Origin: Isoperla grammatica
Lineage: Eukaryota; Arthropoda; Insecta; Plecoptera; Perlodidae
Direction: 5' to 3'
Assembly: GCA_945910005.1 (NCBI GenBank)
Contig: OX246745.1
Location: 12,513,706 to 12,577,705, forward strand
Length of the DNA stretch: 64,000 bases
Shown: positions 1-11,468 of the stretch, one piece after another
Numbering within the stretch: position 1 is the first letter of the stretch
Layout of the letters: each line of letters starts with the position of its first letter
Position numbers and translations under genes: made by a program
Notes under the pieces: generated by a model
What the model was told of the DNA's origin: nothing
The model's input: only the letters and a program-made list of their open reading frames with translations
Databases searched by the model: none

Positions 1-194
1 AGAGTGCAATCACAATGTTACAGTGGCAACATTGTCAGCTGTCGTAATATTATATTAATGTGCCAGTTTAGCATCAACATCATTTATGAGTCGAGTAGTA
101 ATTATTGTTTACTCATCCGTGAAACAGGTCTAAAGTGGATAATACGTCACTCGTAACATAATCTACAACGAACGCATGACGGATCAAGGTAGGA

Positions 195-270
195 GGCGAT
201 AAGTAGATGAAAGCCTCACGCGGGATTCGAACCCATATCCCTCAGCTCGGGCCTGAGTTGTTAAAGATAG
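195..270 (-). mobile_element. tRNA-derived SINE remnant
   Basis: On the minus strand this carries a canonical pol III B box (GGGTTCGAATCCC). Just upstream is a 5-bp anticodon-like stem (CTCAG/CTGAG) with a 7-nt loop. No D arm or A box is evident and no acceptor stem closes, so this is a tRNA-derived SINE fragment rather than a working tRNA gene. The same B box with flanking SINE-like sequence recurs at about 14.1, 37.5, 45.9 and 50.2 kb. Confidence 0.5.
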
Positions 271-349
271 AGGCAAAATGCCATTCGTGCAGGAACCCTG
301 CATGTGAAGTGGAAACTGCAGTTGCCCCCTCGGTACTTATCGAGTTTAA

Positions 350-371
350 CCCCCCCCCCCCCCCCCCCCCC
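350..371. repeat. poly(C) tract, 22 nt
   Basis: Uninterrupted C run, one of about 17 G/C homopolymers of 13 nt or more in the window. Confidence 0.95.
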
Positions 372-390
372 ACTTACACTATAGTTATTC

Positions 391-530
391 GTCACTCCCG
401 AACGTAAAAAAACGAGCGGGGGGTCTTTGACTTTGCGGGGGCTTTTCTCGGGCGGTTCGCTGGTTGGCTACGAGCTCCTCGCCTGTGACGAAAGCACTCC
501 CGAAGTAGTCGTACGACGACTATACCTTGT
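391..530 (-). mobile_element. Hairpin MITE family A, copy 1
   Basis: The minus strand contains a block (GCTTTCGTCACAGGCGAGG, then CTCGTAGCCAACCAGCGA) that recurs near 39.3 kb and 48.6 kb. It is preceded by a short palindrome around GTCGTACGAC. The CACTCCCGAA words at both ends point to an inverted-repeat structure. No transposase is present, and no clear target-site duplication was found, so the superfamily is unknown. Confidence 0.6.
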
Positions 531-560
531 TTTGAAGACGTGTGGACAAGGTAAACAATA

Positions 561-2226
561 ACGAAACCCACAGAATAAACCGTCCATGGTCCATGACTCA
601 AACCGTTTACTGTTTGTTTTTATTTGAGCATATCTATCTCAACTTACTAAAGAACAACAAACGAACGCGTCAAAACAACGTATCACAAGTGACGTCGACA
701 CACGCCAACACCTGATACTAGAGTAAACGCAATCAATATTCCAACTACTCTGCAATACCGACTGATAACGCTATCAGTAATTCTACGCAGGATGACAATG
801 ACATCGGATGTTCATTCAGGGAAGATCCGTCATACACACTTCTAGATTCTTTAGATCGGTCTGCGGTAGCTCATGCGGTTCGGGCACAGGCCCTAAGCGT
901 ATTATGCACCTAGGGAAGTGGCACATAAGACATAGGGTTTTTGTAATAGTCCTTCATCTTCGTCTACCACGCCTCATCGTCTGGAATATCACGATTGCAA
1001 TAATTGGGACGTAGAATCAGAAACTAGATAAGTTAGTTTGACAACAATGTGGTTAAAAAATGAGTATATAATATAAGGCAGCCCTTTTGCCTGATTGAGA
1101 CTTCGACCAGTTTCCAAAATATTAATTGCTTTATTCATCCAGGTCCTAGACACGAGGATTGTCAACTGATACGTTTATTCAACTCCAATAAACTGAAATA
1201 AAAGCCAAGTGGTGCTCGGGTGTAATCATAGTCTGCTTCAGCTAGCTAATCAGAAACATGTGAATATACACTTTTAATCCAGTATATCTGAAGCTCGAAT
1301 TCTTCCATTCAGCTTCGAGTAATAATTAACGTGTCGAGTGTTGACCAAAGCCCCTTACGGATACTCATTAGGATTAGTGTCAGATTACTCCTAAGGGTAA
1401 TACGGAGTAATCTGTTGTGATCCGACCACCTTAAAGTGTTATGTTCGAAGACTACGGTGAGAAATCTGAGAGACAAGCCGGAAAAAGCGTCCACATCGCT
1501 TGACCAATTATACCATTATCTAAAGGGTAACAACCCTCAGTTTCAAATGGCCTCTCGCCAATTAGAACATGAGGCCGTTACAAGAATTGGCAAGGGTTGG
1601 CGCGTGGTCCGTAATTACCCCCACATAAAAGTCAATAAAAGAACAAGACTGTTAAATAATTACTTTCTGTGGATAGACATGTAGCAACTTGTCGGCAGTA
1701 TATTTTATTTGATGCTTTAATTTGAGAAGTTCCGAGTTGTTTGGAAGGAAGGAATGAGCGCGGGCGTTCTCCGGGGTCATCTGTCAGCCAGGACATACTA
1801 GACAATCTTGGAAAATAAACGGGTTTGCTTTACAGTACCTTTTCCGGGCATCCTAAAACGCGCATTAAGTACGCATACAAGCAGTTAACGAACCTACATT
1901 TCTGGCGTAGTGTGTAGCGCACATATAGTGTAACTTGATCCGCAAGAAACTAGTACGAATAGCTTTTTTTTAGGATTATCTTCAGTATCACTCAGTCTAC
2001 ATGTTATCTTTCTAACGGTATACATTTTTTTTCTGCATCTACTAACGGAAACTCCGCAGGGTAAATGAAAAAATCAAGATAATCGTGTCAAGAAACTTTT
2101 TTACGTTTAAATGATAAGCATTAAACGTTCACATTTTCATAACACTATTTATAGTGTTTATGTCTCGCAAGTCGCAACCATTACATCATGGGATGCAGAC
2201 AAAATAATAATATTGCCGGTAAATCT
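561..2226. other. Unannotated non-coding stretch
   Basis: No exon with both splice borders, no RNA gene and no clear repeat was recognised. The ORFs here (at most 82 codons) have no familiar motifs. Confidence 0.5.
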
Positions 2227-2243
2227 CCCCCCCCCCCCCCCCC
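2227..2243. repeat. poly(C) tract, 17 nt
   Basis: Uninterrupted C homopolymer. Confidence 0.95.
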
Positions 2244-2766
2244 ATGTTGATCCCTTTGAACGCAATTTCAATTCTACATTTGACAACATGTATCTGTATT
2301 TCACGAGGGAAAAATGTTTTTCACAGTGGAAATGTGGACCATAATTTATAAAACTGAAGGATTACCTTTACAGCAATTTACTATACTCATTGCATTGGCA
2401 ATTCTAGTCCAGCAACGTTAATTTTCGCAGAAAATGTTTTTAGGAATTAATTATTTATAAGGACTGGTAAATTTAGCCACGAGAATGCAATTTAATACTG
2501 TATTATCGCACATCTTAGAAGTTTGGAGGCCTATATCCATAAAATAACAAAACAATTGAGTACCGAACCGAATTCATCACGAAGTCTTCCTGCATATATC
2601 GCACATTATGCTCATTTTATTTTCGCTCTCGTCCAAATTTACCCCTATATATCATTGTGATCCTGTCATGAGGGGGAGGGGGGGGTGACGGGTAAAGCGC
2701 AAGTGGAAGTAGACAGGTGTGTACAGTTTTGTCTATAACAGCCCCCCCCCCATGACTGTAGTCCAG

Positions 2767-2918
2767 CAGGACGATTCTGTATGGATGACGATACTACGCT
2801 TATCACCGATTTCATTTGTTAGCAGAAGGCGATGAACCAATCACCGCCTTGCACATTTGCCTTCAGTAACGACTAAAACCGCTGATAACTTTATCGTCGC
2901 CCATACAGAATCGCCCTG
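2767..2918 (-). mobile_element. PIF/Harbinger-type MITE family B, copy 1
   Basis: A 152-bp hairpin element. The left end is CAGGACGATTCTGTATGG. The right end is its near-perfect inverse (CCATACAGAATCGCCCTG). CAG flanks both sides (2764-2766 and 2919-2921), fitting the CWG duplication reported for PIF elements. A second copy in the opposite orientation is at 50435-50581. There is no coding capacity, so mobilisation would need a transposase from elsewhere. Confidence 0.8.
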
Positions 2919-3149
2919 CAGGTCTGCCACTATGAAGATGCCACCACCTATCATACTCCTGTAAATACGGTTACGTTCATACGGGCAGTCACGCACGCAC
3001 GCACGCGCGAAGAAGAACCCAGACTGACAAAACATTATCAGTGAGTCACGCGACCAGCAGCCCTCGTAACTAAACTACCCCTTGAAAACTGCTCGCCAAC
3101 CAAGAACAATTCGAGATATCTCAGGATTCTCAGAAACTGAGACAAAGGG

Positions 3150-3540
3150 AAGGGTTCTTACCTTGCAAGGTGCACACAACACAACACCGCAGACGACGAC
3201 GTACAAGAGTACAGATCGCCTTTATTGTATGAATTCCTTCTGTGATGTCTGAACAATATCAAACGTTGGCCAGCAATCTGAAACAAACAAACAAGGAACA
3301 CTTATTTGATGAAACGGTTCCGCGAAAGGACATAGCGAGCATTCAAGGGCATGAACAGCCAGGCAATGTGTGAAAACTGTCATAAAACATATCACAAGTG
3401 CATATTATTTTATTCCAAGAGACCTACCCGCCGCTATTTATAGAACGGTTAAGAGTAAGACTAAGAGAGATCTCACTGCTATCATGTTCGCAGCATGGCG
3501 CTAATCGCTACTTGAGAAAGCTGGCGTGAAATAGTTAACA
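3150..3540 (-). mobile_element. Possible solo LTR or promoter fragment
   Basis: On the minus strand the sequence starts TGTTAACTATTTCACG at 3540. It contains a strong TATA box (CTATAAATAG, 3434-3443). An AATAAA signal follows at 3221-3226, and a GT-rich stretch lies about 40-50 nt after it. That order (TG start, TATA, poly(A) signal, GT-rich) is typical of an LTR. I could not define the 3' border, a primer-binding site or a second LTR. An alternative is a cellular promoter with an exon bounded by TTTCAG (acceptor) and GTAAGA (donor). Confidence 0.35.
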
Positions 3541-4210
3541 TCACGATAGGGGCCATCACCGTTACCTCCGTATCCACGCTCATCTGTGACACAACATTAG
3601 AGAGATAGACACATTTCTGGGGTGAAACTATACGTATTAGTATTACCGCCGTCAAAGCTATCAGTTCAATGTCGCTAATGTGATGTAGGTGGTTCAGAGG
3701 GGTTACGTTTCTACCCTACAAGTAGCAGCGGCAGTTCTTCTCTAAAACCTCCTATTTTACGCACGATATTTTCTAAATCCTGACGATAAATTAATGCGAA
3801 AAAGAGCAAAACAGAAGAAGTAGCGTTGCCTGCTCGAAACCCACCACACGAACGTAAGGAAGGTGTCTCTCTGAACGATAACACAATGACCAACCCCAGT
3901 GGTTACTGGTTTGGTTTGGTCAAGCAGAATCAAAGCACGGACGCGGTTTCACATTGATTGGCCCCAAACGCCTGCGAGTTTCTACGCTCCAACTTCTGAT
4001 CGGCTGTGACTCAAGACTTGGCCAAGCAATTTGAAATTATCTCAATTCGATAGTCAATAGTCAGTAGTAAAGTTTTGTGAACGTCAGCATGAGCACGTAG
4101 CACCCATGCATGGTTCAACGGTTCAACTCTGAACGGCCTTATCAAGCAAGGTGTCGTGGAATGTACTGGCATGATCGCCTCGGGACACGAGATATGTATG
4201 TACACAGTTT

Positions 4211-5010
4211 GTCGTCGCAGCCGCCGCCGTCGTCAGTTTGTCACTTCGTTATTGTCATAATCATTGTCATTGTCGTCGTCGTCGCTGTCGTCGTCTTCGT
4301 TATTGTCACAATGATTGTCAATGGCATTGTCAAATTGTCATAATCATTGTCATTGTCGTCGTCGTTAAGCTGTCATCGTCTTCATTATTGTCACAATGAT
4401 TGTCAATGGCATTGTCAAATTGTCATAATCATTGTCATTGTTGTCGTCGTCGCTGTCATCGTCTTCATTATTGTCACAATGATTGTCAATGGCATTGTCA
4501 AATTGTCATAATCATTGTCATTGTCGTCGTCGTTAAGCTGTCATCGTCTTCATTATTGTCACAATGATTGTCATTCTTTGTCATAATCATTGTCATTGTT
4601 GTCGTCGTCGCTGTCATCGTCTTCATTATTGCCACACTGATTGTCAATGTCATTGTCATTGTCATAATCATTGTCATTGTCGTTGTCGTCGCTGTCGTCG
4701 TCTTCGTTATTGTCACAATGATTGTCATTCATTGTCATTGTCATTGTCATAATCACTGTCGTCGTCGTCTACGTTGTTGTCACAATGATTGTCATAACGA
4801 TTGTCAATGTCATTGTCGTCGTCGTCTACGTTGTTGTCACAATGATTGTCATAATGATTGTCAATGTGATTGTCGTCGTCGTCTTCGTTGTTGCACAATG
4901 ATTGTGATTCATTGTCATTGTCATTGTCATAATCATTGTCGTCGTCGTCTTCGTTGTTGTCACAATGATTGCCATAATGATTGTCAATGTCATTGTCGTC
5001 GTCGTCCTTG
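4211..5010. repeat. ATTGTC/GTCGTC minisatellite
   Basis: About 800 bp built from ATTGTC, CATTGTC, ATAATC and GTCGTC words. A higher-order period of 84-85 bp is visible in the left part (block starts near 4331, 4416 and 4500). The right part has a shorter period of roughly 57-65 bp. Every frame lacking stops is a by-product: Asp/Asn-rich on the minus strand, Val/Ile- or Cys/His-rich on the plus strand. It is therefore not annotated as coding. Confidence 0.93.
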
Positions 5011-6467
5011 TGGAGGCGCCCGACATTTCGACTCAACTCAACGCAACAAGCTATAATGCGAGTAAAAAGACTGATCACTGACACTCACAGATACATTAAT
5101 TATAGATATAGGAGTACTTTTAATTCATGGTGGGAAAAACGTCGGAAGGGTTCATCTGCGCTCCTCGTGGCGAGTTGTGGTTGCGCCTCCTATTCTATTC
5201 TCAGAGTCGGGGGGAGGTATTTTCAGACACATTGCCAGACAAAAAGTGACTGCATGGACCTCTCTCGCACTTGCCCTTCTCATGACTATACCTATTGGCA
5301 ATTGATTACAATTAACTAAATAGATAGGATGGACATAAAATAACGTGTACAAAGCGGATCAAACGGTCGCAGTAATTGTAGTATTTAAAAATTTACCAAC
5401 GGGAGCCTCGTATGAACGTTTGTAAATTTAACACAATCAGTATCGGATAATTATTGGCCATTATCATATCCGATACCACAAACGTAAATCAATTTAACCT
5501 TTGGTCTCATTGTTCGAAAATGTATTTCCAATCGGCATTGTCACTATCTGAAACTAACCAGTTTCTAATCAACTACGTGCAATGAATGGCTTAAAGTTAG
5601 GATACAGAATCCATCAAATGTGTTAAAAAAATAGTCGAACCCAGTAGTGTTGACGACACATAATGATAATACATGGGCACAAGGTCTCATATTTTAGCAA
5701 CGGTGTTAATCGCGACGATGAATGATGGCGACGTCGATGGTGATATGAATACACAGTCACCCCATCAGGGATCGCTACACTGGTTCTCGGCTGCTAAACG
5801 CAGTCAAACCCCTGTGGAATAGTTACTTTTAACGGTTTCAGTACACAAGAAAGGCATTTTGAGAGTACACTATGCAGTTTTTATTAGAATCTACAGATGT
5901 AAGCTATTTTTATACACTCTCTTTTGGCTTGACGCCCTAAAAGGTGGGCGGGTTATGGCTCCAGAACTGTGAAGGTCATTCTAAATAACCAAACTACGAC
6001 CTAAAGTTGTGAACACTTGCATTAGAATAGAAGTCAAGTTATATGAACATATGGTGATGGGCATCGTTCGCAGCTCGTAAACATCATTACACAATCCATT
6101 TCACAGAAACAGGCAGATTTTGTTTCAGTTGGTGATATTTGACATTCTAATCTTCTGTTGTGATTTCTTATTCCGTCACACAGAGACGACCAAGAGGGTG
6201 TGAAGAAGTCGAAAATACTCAAATAAACTATATGTGTTGAGTGTTGACGTGAGATATTATGCGGTCTGTTTACAAACGAACAATGAAAATGTACACCCAC
6301 TACACTACACTACCCTACCCTACCCTACACTAACGATGTACTGCGCCCGATGCTTCATTATTGAACTGATTAGTCATCATTATACTGTATTTGCAATTGA
6401 TGAAATTATACCCGCTAACCATGCGTATAGGTTGACCATTGCCGGTATACCAATGGTCGTCAACCCT
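5011..6467. other. Unannotated non-coding stretch
   Basis: No gene recognised. A small hairpin (GTATCGGATA and TATCCGATAC) lies near 5440-5477. A short ACACT/CCCTA repeat lies at 6300-6335; it is too short and irregular to be telomeric. Confidence 0.5.
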
Positions 6468-6489
6468 CCCCCCCCCCCCCCCCCCCCCC
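6468..6489. repeat. poly(C) tract, 22 nt
   Basis: Uninterrupted C homopolymer. Confidence 0.95.
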
Positions 6490-7346
6490 TTCCGTTAGGT
6501 AAACGATCAAAGCCATTCTTTTTGCAGGGAATATATACTGATTATCTAATCATTGACTATTATACAACGTTGGCTTTTAGCATTGATCCCCCTGTTTTAT
6601 ATCAGCCATCTGGTCTGAATCACACAGAATAGTGATTCGAACAATAATTTCCATAAACACAAAATACAAAGTGTTTAAAAGAAAATTAAAAACACATTAC
6701 AATCGTGGAAAACTCAACATCGGTTCACTGAACTCCGTGAGCAATAGCGTTTGCCGTTTACAAGATGAGTGTGGATCAAGGGATGTTTCTCAATTACTGA
6801 ACAAAAATATATATATATTTTTTTATTTCTGTTGGTTGCAAAATGTAGAAGAGACCTGTAACAGTATTACCAATCAGTTACAACGTTTTATATATACACA
6901 AAATCAACGCTTCAACCAAGATTCTCAAGATACAAAAACAAACCAAAAAACACACAAACTTCGCTAAAACAATCAGCATAGCAACCTCTCCCACACTGAA
7001 AGTCTTTGATCACTATTGATCCATTCAGCCTTTTGGGAGCAATGAATAAATTGGTAAAACAAATGTTTTCAGCGTAGCTTTTTTGCGGAGGTTTCACGAT
7101 GACAACTGAATACTTGCTTAGCTTCTACGTGGGGGGCAGTGATCACCTTGGTTACGTCACGGAGCTACCATAGCAACAAGACCGCAGCGCACGATTGACC
7201 GCTAGATATCAAAATCTCGTGAGATATTATTTTAGAAATATCTTAGGAACGCTACACAAAACATGAACAGTGCACAATAAGCTCTATAACTCGATAAGTA
7301 AGTCCAATAACTAGAATGAAAAAAGTTTCGAATTCGTTAATCGTTA

Positions 7347-7596
7347 GGCTGCGTACACACGGCGGATTTTGGCCTCACGACGATCTCAAGGCGGTCGGAC
7401 GGATGGACTGATCGGATGAAAATTAGATGGAAATCTCTCGTGTGTACAGTCTTGAGGCGATCGTACGACGATCCGTTCCAATCTCTGCCTGGTCAGTATT
7501 TTAAGCTGCGTACATACGGCAGATTTTGGCCTCACGACGGTCGTACGACCGCCTTGAGATCGTCGTAAGGCCAAAATCCGCCGTGTGTACTCAGCT
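7347..7596. mobile_element. Harbinger-type MITE with TTA duplication
   Basis: A 250-bp element. Its terminal inverted repeats begin GGCTGCGTACACACGGCG on the left and AGCTGAGTACACACGGCG on the right (reverse complement). Similarity continues about 50 bp inwards through GGATTTTGGCCTCACGACG. Both ends are flanked by TTA (7344-7346, 7597-7599), matching the TWA duplication of PIF/Harbinger elements. A further terminus-like copy lies inside near 7505, suggesting self-insertion or internal duplication. Non-coding. Confidence 0.8.
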
Positions 7597-7754
7597 TTAC
7601 GGCTGTTATTTGGTAACTATTAACTATAACAATTACTTAACTGTACGAAAATGCATTGCACGGTGAAAATCAACTCGAGTCTGCACCCAGATAGTAGGAT
7701 TGAATATACTTCTAAGTTATCAACCCATCCTAAATACATCGAGTAACACTTCTG

Positions 7755-7975
7755 TAATTTATTTTTTGAAAAGTTATTCTTTATCAATCATATAGTATTA
7801 GTGACCTAAATTGGACTGAAAAGTGAAATATACCGCTGCATGTTTTTAAATATGGGTATAAATTATAAAATATAATTCTATAAATAACTATTTACTTTAC
7901 TCAAGTTGCTACTTATTCACAGTAGCCTATCTTTTACTGGTGCCCCCTCCTGGCACAATTCCCTGGTTTCGCGCG
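7755..7975 (+). repeat. Dispersed repeat, copy 1
   Basis: Shares several blocks, in order, with 49480-49668: AAGTTATTCTTTATCA, a GTATTnnT block, then AnCGCTGCATTTTTA-like sequence, then a CCTGGCAnnATTCC-like block. By eye it is about 70% similar with indels. Family and ends are unknown. Confidence 0.45.
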
Positions 7976-8918
7976 TGTCGATCAGTTACATAGAGGCCAC
8001 ATTTGAAATATAATGTTATAATACTCGTATTCCCCCCCACCCGCTAACAAACCTCTCCCTTTCATCCGCTCCAAAGTAAATACTCAGTCAAGGCGGATTC
8101 CTCTTCGTGGTGACCAGTGTCTGCAAACATACAGGGCATATTTGCATGTCTTTTCGACCATATCTCAATTGTATGACATAGCTTCTTTTCCCACTTTCAT
8201 AGCTTTTTATACGTTCCAGCCCTTTCGGCCCACCAACTCCAACAACAATCTACCCCCTATTTTCAGTTCCACATAGAATGGAGTTATAAATCCTCTTTAT
8301 TATGGCATGTATATTTTTCTCTCTTCTTTCAATAGAGAACACGCGCTCAGGTCGACGGAGGAGAGGAAACAAAAAATCTCTTAATATTAATAAAAACCAT
8401 CCTGATCTTAAAGGCTCAAATGATGAGTGATTATTTAAAGTTCCCTAAAACATAAACCGAATGATTGTCGACATCAATGTATTATTTTATTTTTCAAGAA
8501 GTGATAAAAATTCGTAATATATGAAATGGAAAAAACATATGGGGCGAGCGTCGATGTATTGAAGTTGGGCGGAGAGCACACACAATTGAATATATATTCA
8601 TTTTGGGTCACTACTTACCAAAGTGTTAATACTTGATAGCAAAATATATTTTGACAAAAAAATGTGTGGAATAACAGTATAATTGTTGTGATAAGCGAAT
8701 ACAATGTTGGAGTATCGCGCAAAACAAACGACAGCAATTGAGTGCTTCAATTTCCTAATCACATAATATAAGAGTACATTAGTCCACCACGTACAAATAG
8801 GTGTTACAATTTATTGTCATAATAATACCTCAGAGAAGAAATCGAATTCTTATGCTAATACATTTTTAATAATTAGAAACATGGGGCACATATAATGCAA
8901 TTAATAAAGAGAAGAAGT

Positions 8919-8943
8919 AGTAATAATAATAATAATAATAATG

Positions 8944-9023
<80 letters not shown>

Positions 9024-9060
9024 AAAAATAATAATCATAACAATGACAGTTACAATAACA
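8919..9060. repeat. (TAA)n microsatellite
   Basis: A long TAA array, nearly pure for about 100 bp and then degenerate. It produces a spurious poly-Asn ORF. Confidence 0.95.
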
Positions 9061-10577
9061 ATAATAATAACGATGATGATGGTTTAATGATTATAATTCA
9101 AAAACAAGAAGTGCGTGTGACCTTCCATTTGAAACCGATGATTATAATAGGCCGATTCTGGATGAAATTGAGATTTAAAAAAATAATGAATAACGAGATA
9201 AATCAAATGGATCTTTCATAATTTCGCCTCGTTCAAGTTGCGTTTTTTATTTTTTTAAGAAACTGGTTGGTAGAATGGGCCCTCGAGGAAAACAACAAGC
9301 GCAAGTCCTCAGGCCATTCGAGGTCGTACCTAAATCACAAATCACAAATCACAATCATTACAAATCACATTAAGTTTAGACAACACGTCAGGTTTCAAAG
9401 TAACGGTGTAAAACGTTTGCATGCTGATGCTGTAATTATATAAGCATCATATAAAAACGGTGTAATATGTTAACGTGACCTCTTTCCATAATATCATTTC
9501 ATGTAAACAGGCCTGCAATGCCTGAATCTGACATGGAATTTAACTACATTTTTTCGTATTTCCCGTTGAGATAATTTATTATTTTCATTTGTCCTGCATT
9601 CGACATTGAACGACTCTCATAAATGAAAAAAATAAAAACATTGTGCAAGATCCTGCAAACATGAATTGCTGCATTTTATAGTAATAAAAACTAAAAAGTG
9701 TCTTTTAACTTAACGCATGGGTAGATTTTTACAATTTTGGGTCGAAGAAAATTCTTCTCCTGGGGTGGGCTGGATTCCATGCACTGGATAGATGCCTTTC
9801 GCGTGTAAAACAATTCAATATCGACTGAACAACCCACCAGACCAGGATTTCGAGTGAGAACTCCAAGCGATTGCCATCTATACGTCTACCTATACACTCC
9901 AACAAAACTTGTCCCGCACTCACGTTGGTTCAGTTCTCCAGCGAGAATCCCTCAAGCTATAAATAACACTATTCGAGATTAAACCTGATTTATTTTTTAT
10001 ATACAGGTTTATGATTGGGCGCCCGCGATGTCCATATCACGCTATAAGAACGCAATGAGCGGAGATCTCGGTGGCCATACTTCTTCCGTACACCGTCGAG
10101 GAGGCGTCTCCTCGTTAAAATCAAAACAGGAATCAAATTCGATTCGAATTACCATAATATGATTCGTTCTGTTGAATTTACACGTACATATACCATAAAG
10201 ATACCTCAATAAAACGTATTTATAGCCTCGCCCTCGACTAAAAAAACATAGCAAGTCGATATAAATTCTTCTTGGCCGGGTCATGATGCTTTGAGAAATG
10301 TGTGATCTTGAAACACCACCTGACAAAGCGAGATGCAATAATTACGTGTCTCATCAGTGTTGTAGATTATGAGTTGCGTAATTTTCGGTGTTACCATCAA
10401 TTATTTTAAATAAAACAAGCATTATCGAGCGCAATTAAATGGTGCCACCTACTCTCAGCAAAATGTTAAAGACTTTGGCTCTAGATGTAGTTTATCAACG
10501 TTTTCTTAATCGTTTATTCGCCTCTGTTACCGAAGGAATAGCTCTATATAGTTGTAAACGATTTGTTCACCTTGCAG
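9061..10577. other. Unannotated non-coding stretch
   Basis: Contains a short run of AATCACA repeats at 9333-9370. Otherwise no gene or repeat recognised. Confidence 0.5.
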
Positions 10578-10824
10578 TTCTGGGTGGTCAGATCAGATGC
10601 TACTAGAGATGCAACCCATGGTGGGTGCACCCCTGCGTCGTGAAGACTACAAACTCCACGGTCATGCTCAGACACAGAAGAACCCCAATGTGCTGCGTCA
10701 TCACGTAGTAGTCAAACACAACAAAATAGAAGACAAAGTAAAACTCCTTCCTTCAAGACTTACAAAATGCCGTATACAGTACACCACACACAAAGCTTAT
10801 GTTGCTTCCCACGAGTTTACATAG
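10578..10824 (+). CDS. Candidate terminal exon, unknown protein
   Basis: A pyrimidine-rich acceptor (TTTGTTCACCTTGCAG) ends at 10577. An 81-codon open frame follows to a stop at 10822-10824. In phase it starts SGWSDQMLLEMQPMVGAPLR and continues hydrophilic and basic. The region is more GC-rich than its flanks, and codon use looks protein-like at the start but drifts towards AT-rich after about codon 55. That leaves room for an internal donor near CACGTAGTA at about 10706. I do not recognise the protein and found no upstream exon, so it may be a real last exon or a chance frame. Confidence 0.35.
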
Positions 10825-11033
10825 ACACCACGAACAAGTTTCAGACTTGTGTGTAGCGAGCGCCACTATAAAAAGCACCACTATAGAAAGCATTCTGACG
10901 ATAGACAAACTACGGGCAACTAATTAATATTGAGCTTACACGAAGTCATGGAATTAAACGCCAATACTAGACTACAGATGTATTGTTTCGTTTCATTCAA
11001 ATCTTTCTTCGTATTCATCATTGACTGTGTATA

Positions 11034-11468
11034 GCCCATATCACACTACAATTGGAATCGTAGACTGGAGTCGCCAATTGCAATCGCAATCTACAATTAT
11101 CCAATCACACTTGACCAGCTGACAATCCTAAAATCGTTCAACTAAGAAATAAATTCAATAATAATAACTAAACAGACAAGCCTTAATCACAAACAAATAT
11201 ATAATTAAAGTTAATGGCTCTTTGTTTCCATTAAAATAGTTGTTGCTTGAGGTTATGTTGTGACAGTGCTCAATACGTATTTAACCGTTCTCCTTCCTGA
11301 TTAGTTCACGTGACTCGGATCTACGATTCCCAATCTTATTTTAGAGCTCCGTCTATAAAAAGATTGCAACCGTAGACTGACTGAACTGAGCTACTGCGCA
11401 TGCGCCGCCAATCGTAAGCTCGAATCTACGATTGCAATTGTCAGTTCGGAACCTAATGTGATATGGCC
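11034..11468. mobile_element. Inverted-repeat DNA transposon, non-autonomous
   Basis: A 435-bp element with ends GCCCATATCACACTA and, reverse-complemented, GGCCATATCACATTA. Its interior is full of inverted copies of CAATCGTAGA/TCTACGATTG-like words. No transposase frame. The flanking bases (ATA left, TTA right) do not give a clean duplication, so the superfamily is unassigned. It contains a perfect NRF1-type palindrome TGCGCATGCGC near 11396-11406. Confidence 0.65.

Noticed and set aside
4498..5084. Asp/Asn-, Val/Ile- and Cys/His-rich ORFs
   Set aside because: They are translations of the minisatellite in different frames.
6300..6335. CCCTA repeats resembling telomeric DNA
   Set aside because: Only about 35 bp, irregular, and unit TACCC rather than TTAGGG/CCCTAA.
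8895..9221. Poly-Asn ORF
   Set aside because: Translation of the (TAA)n array.
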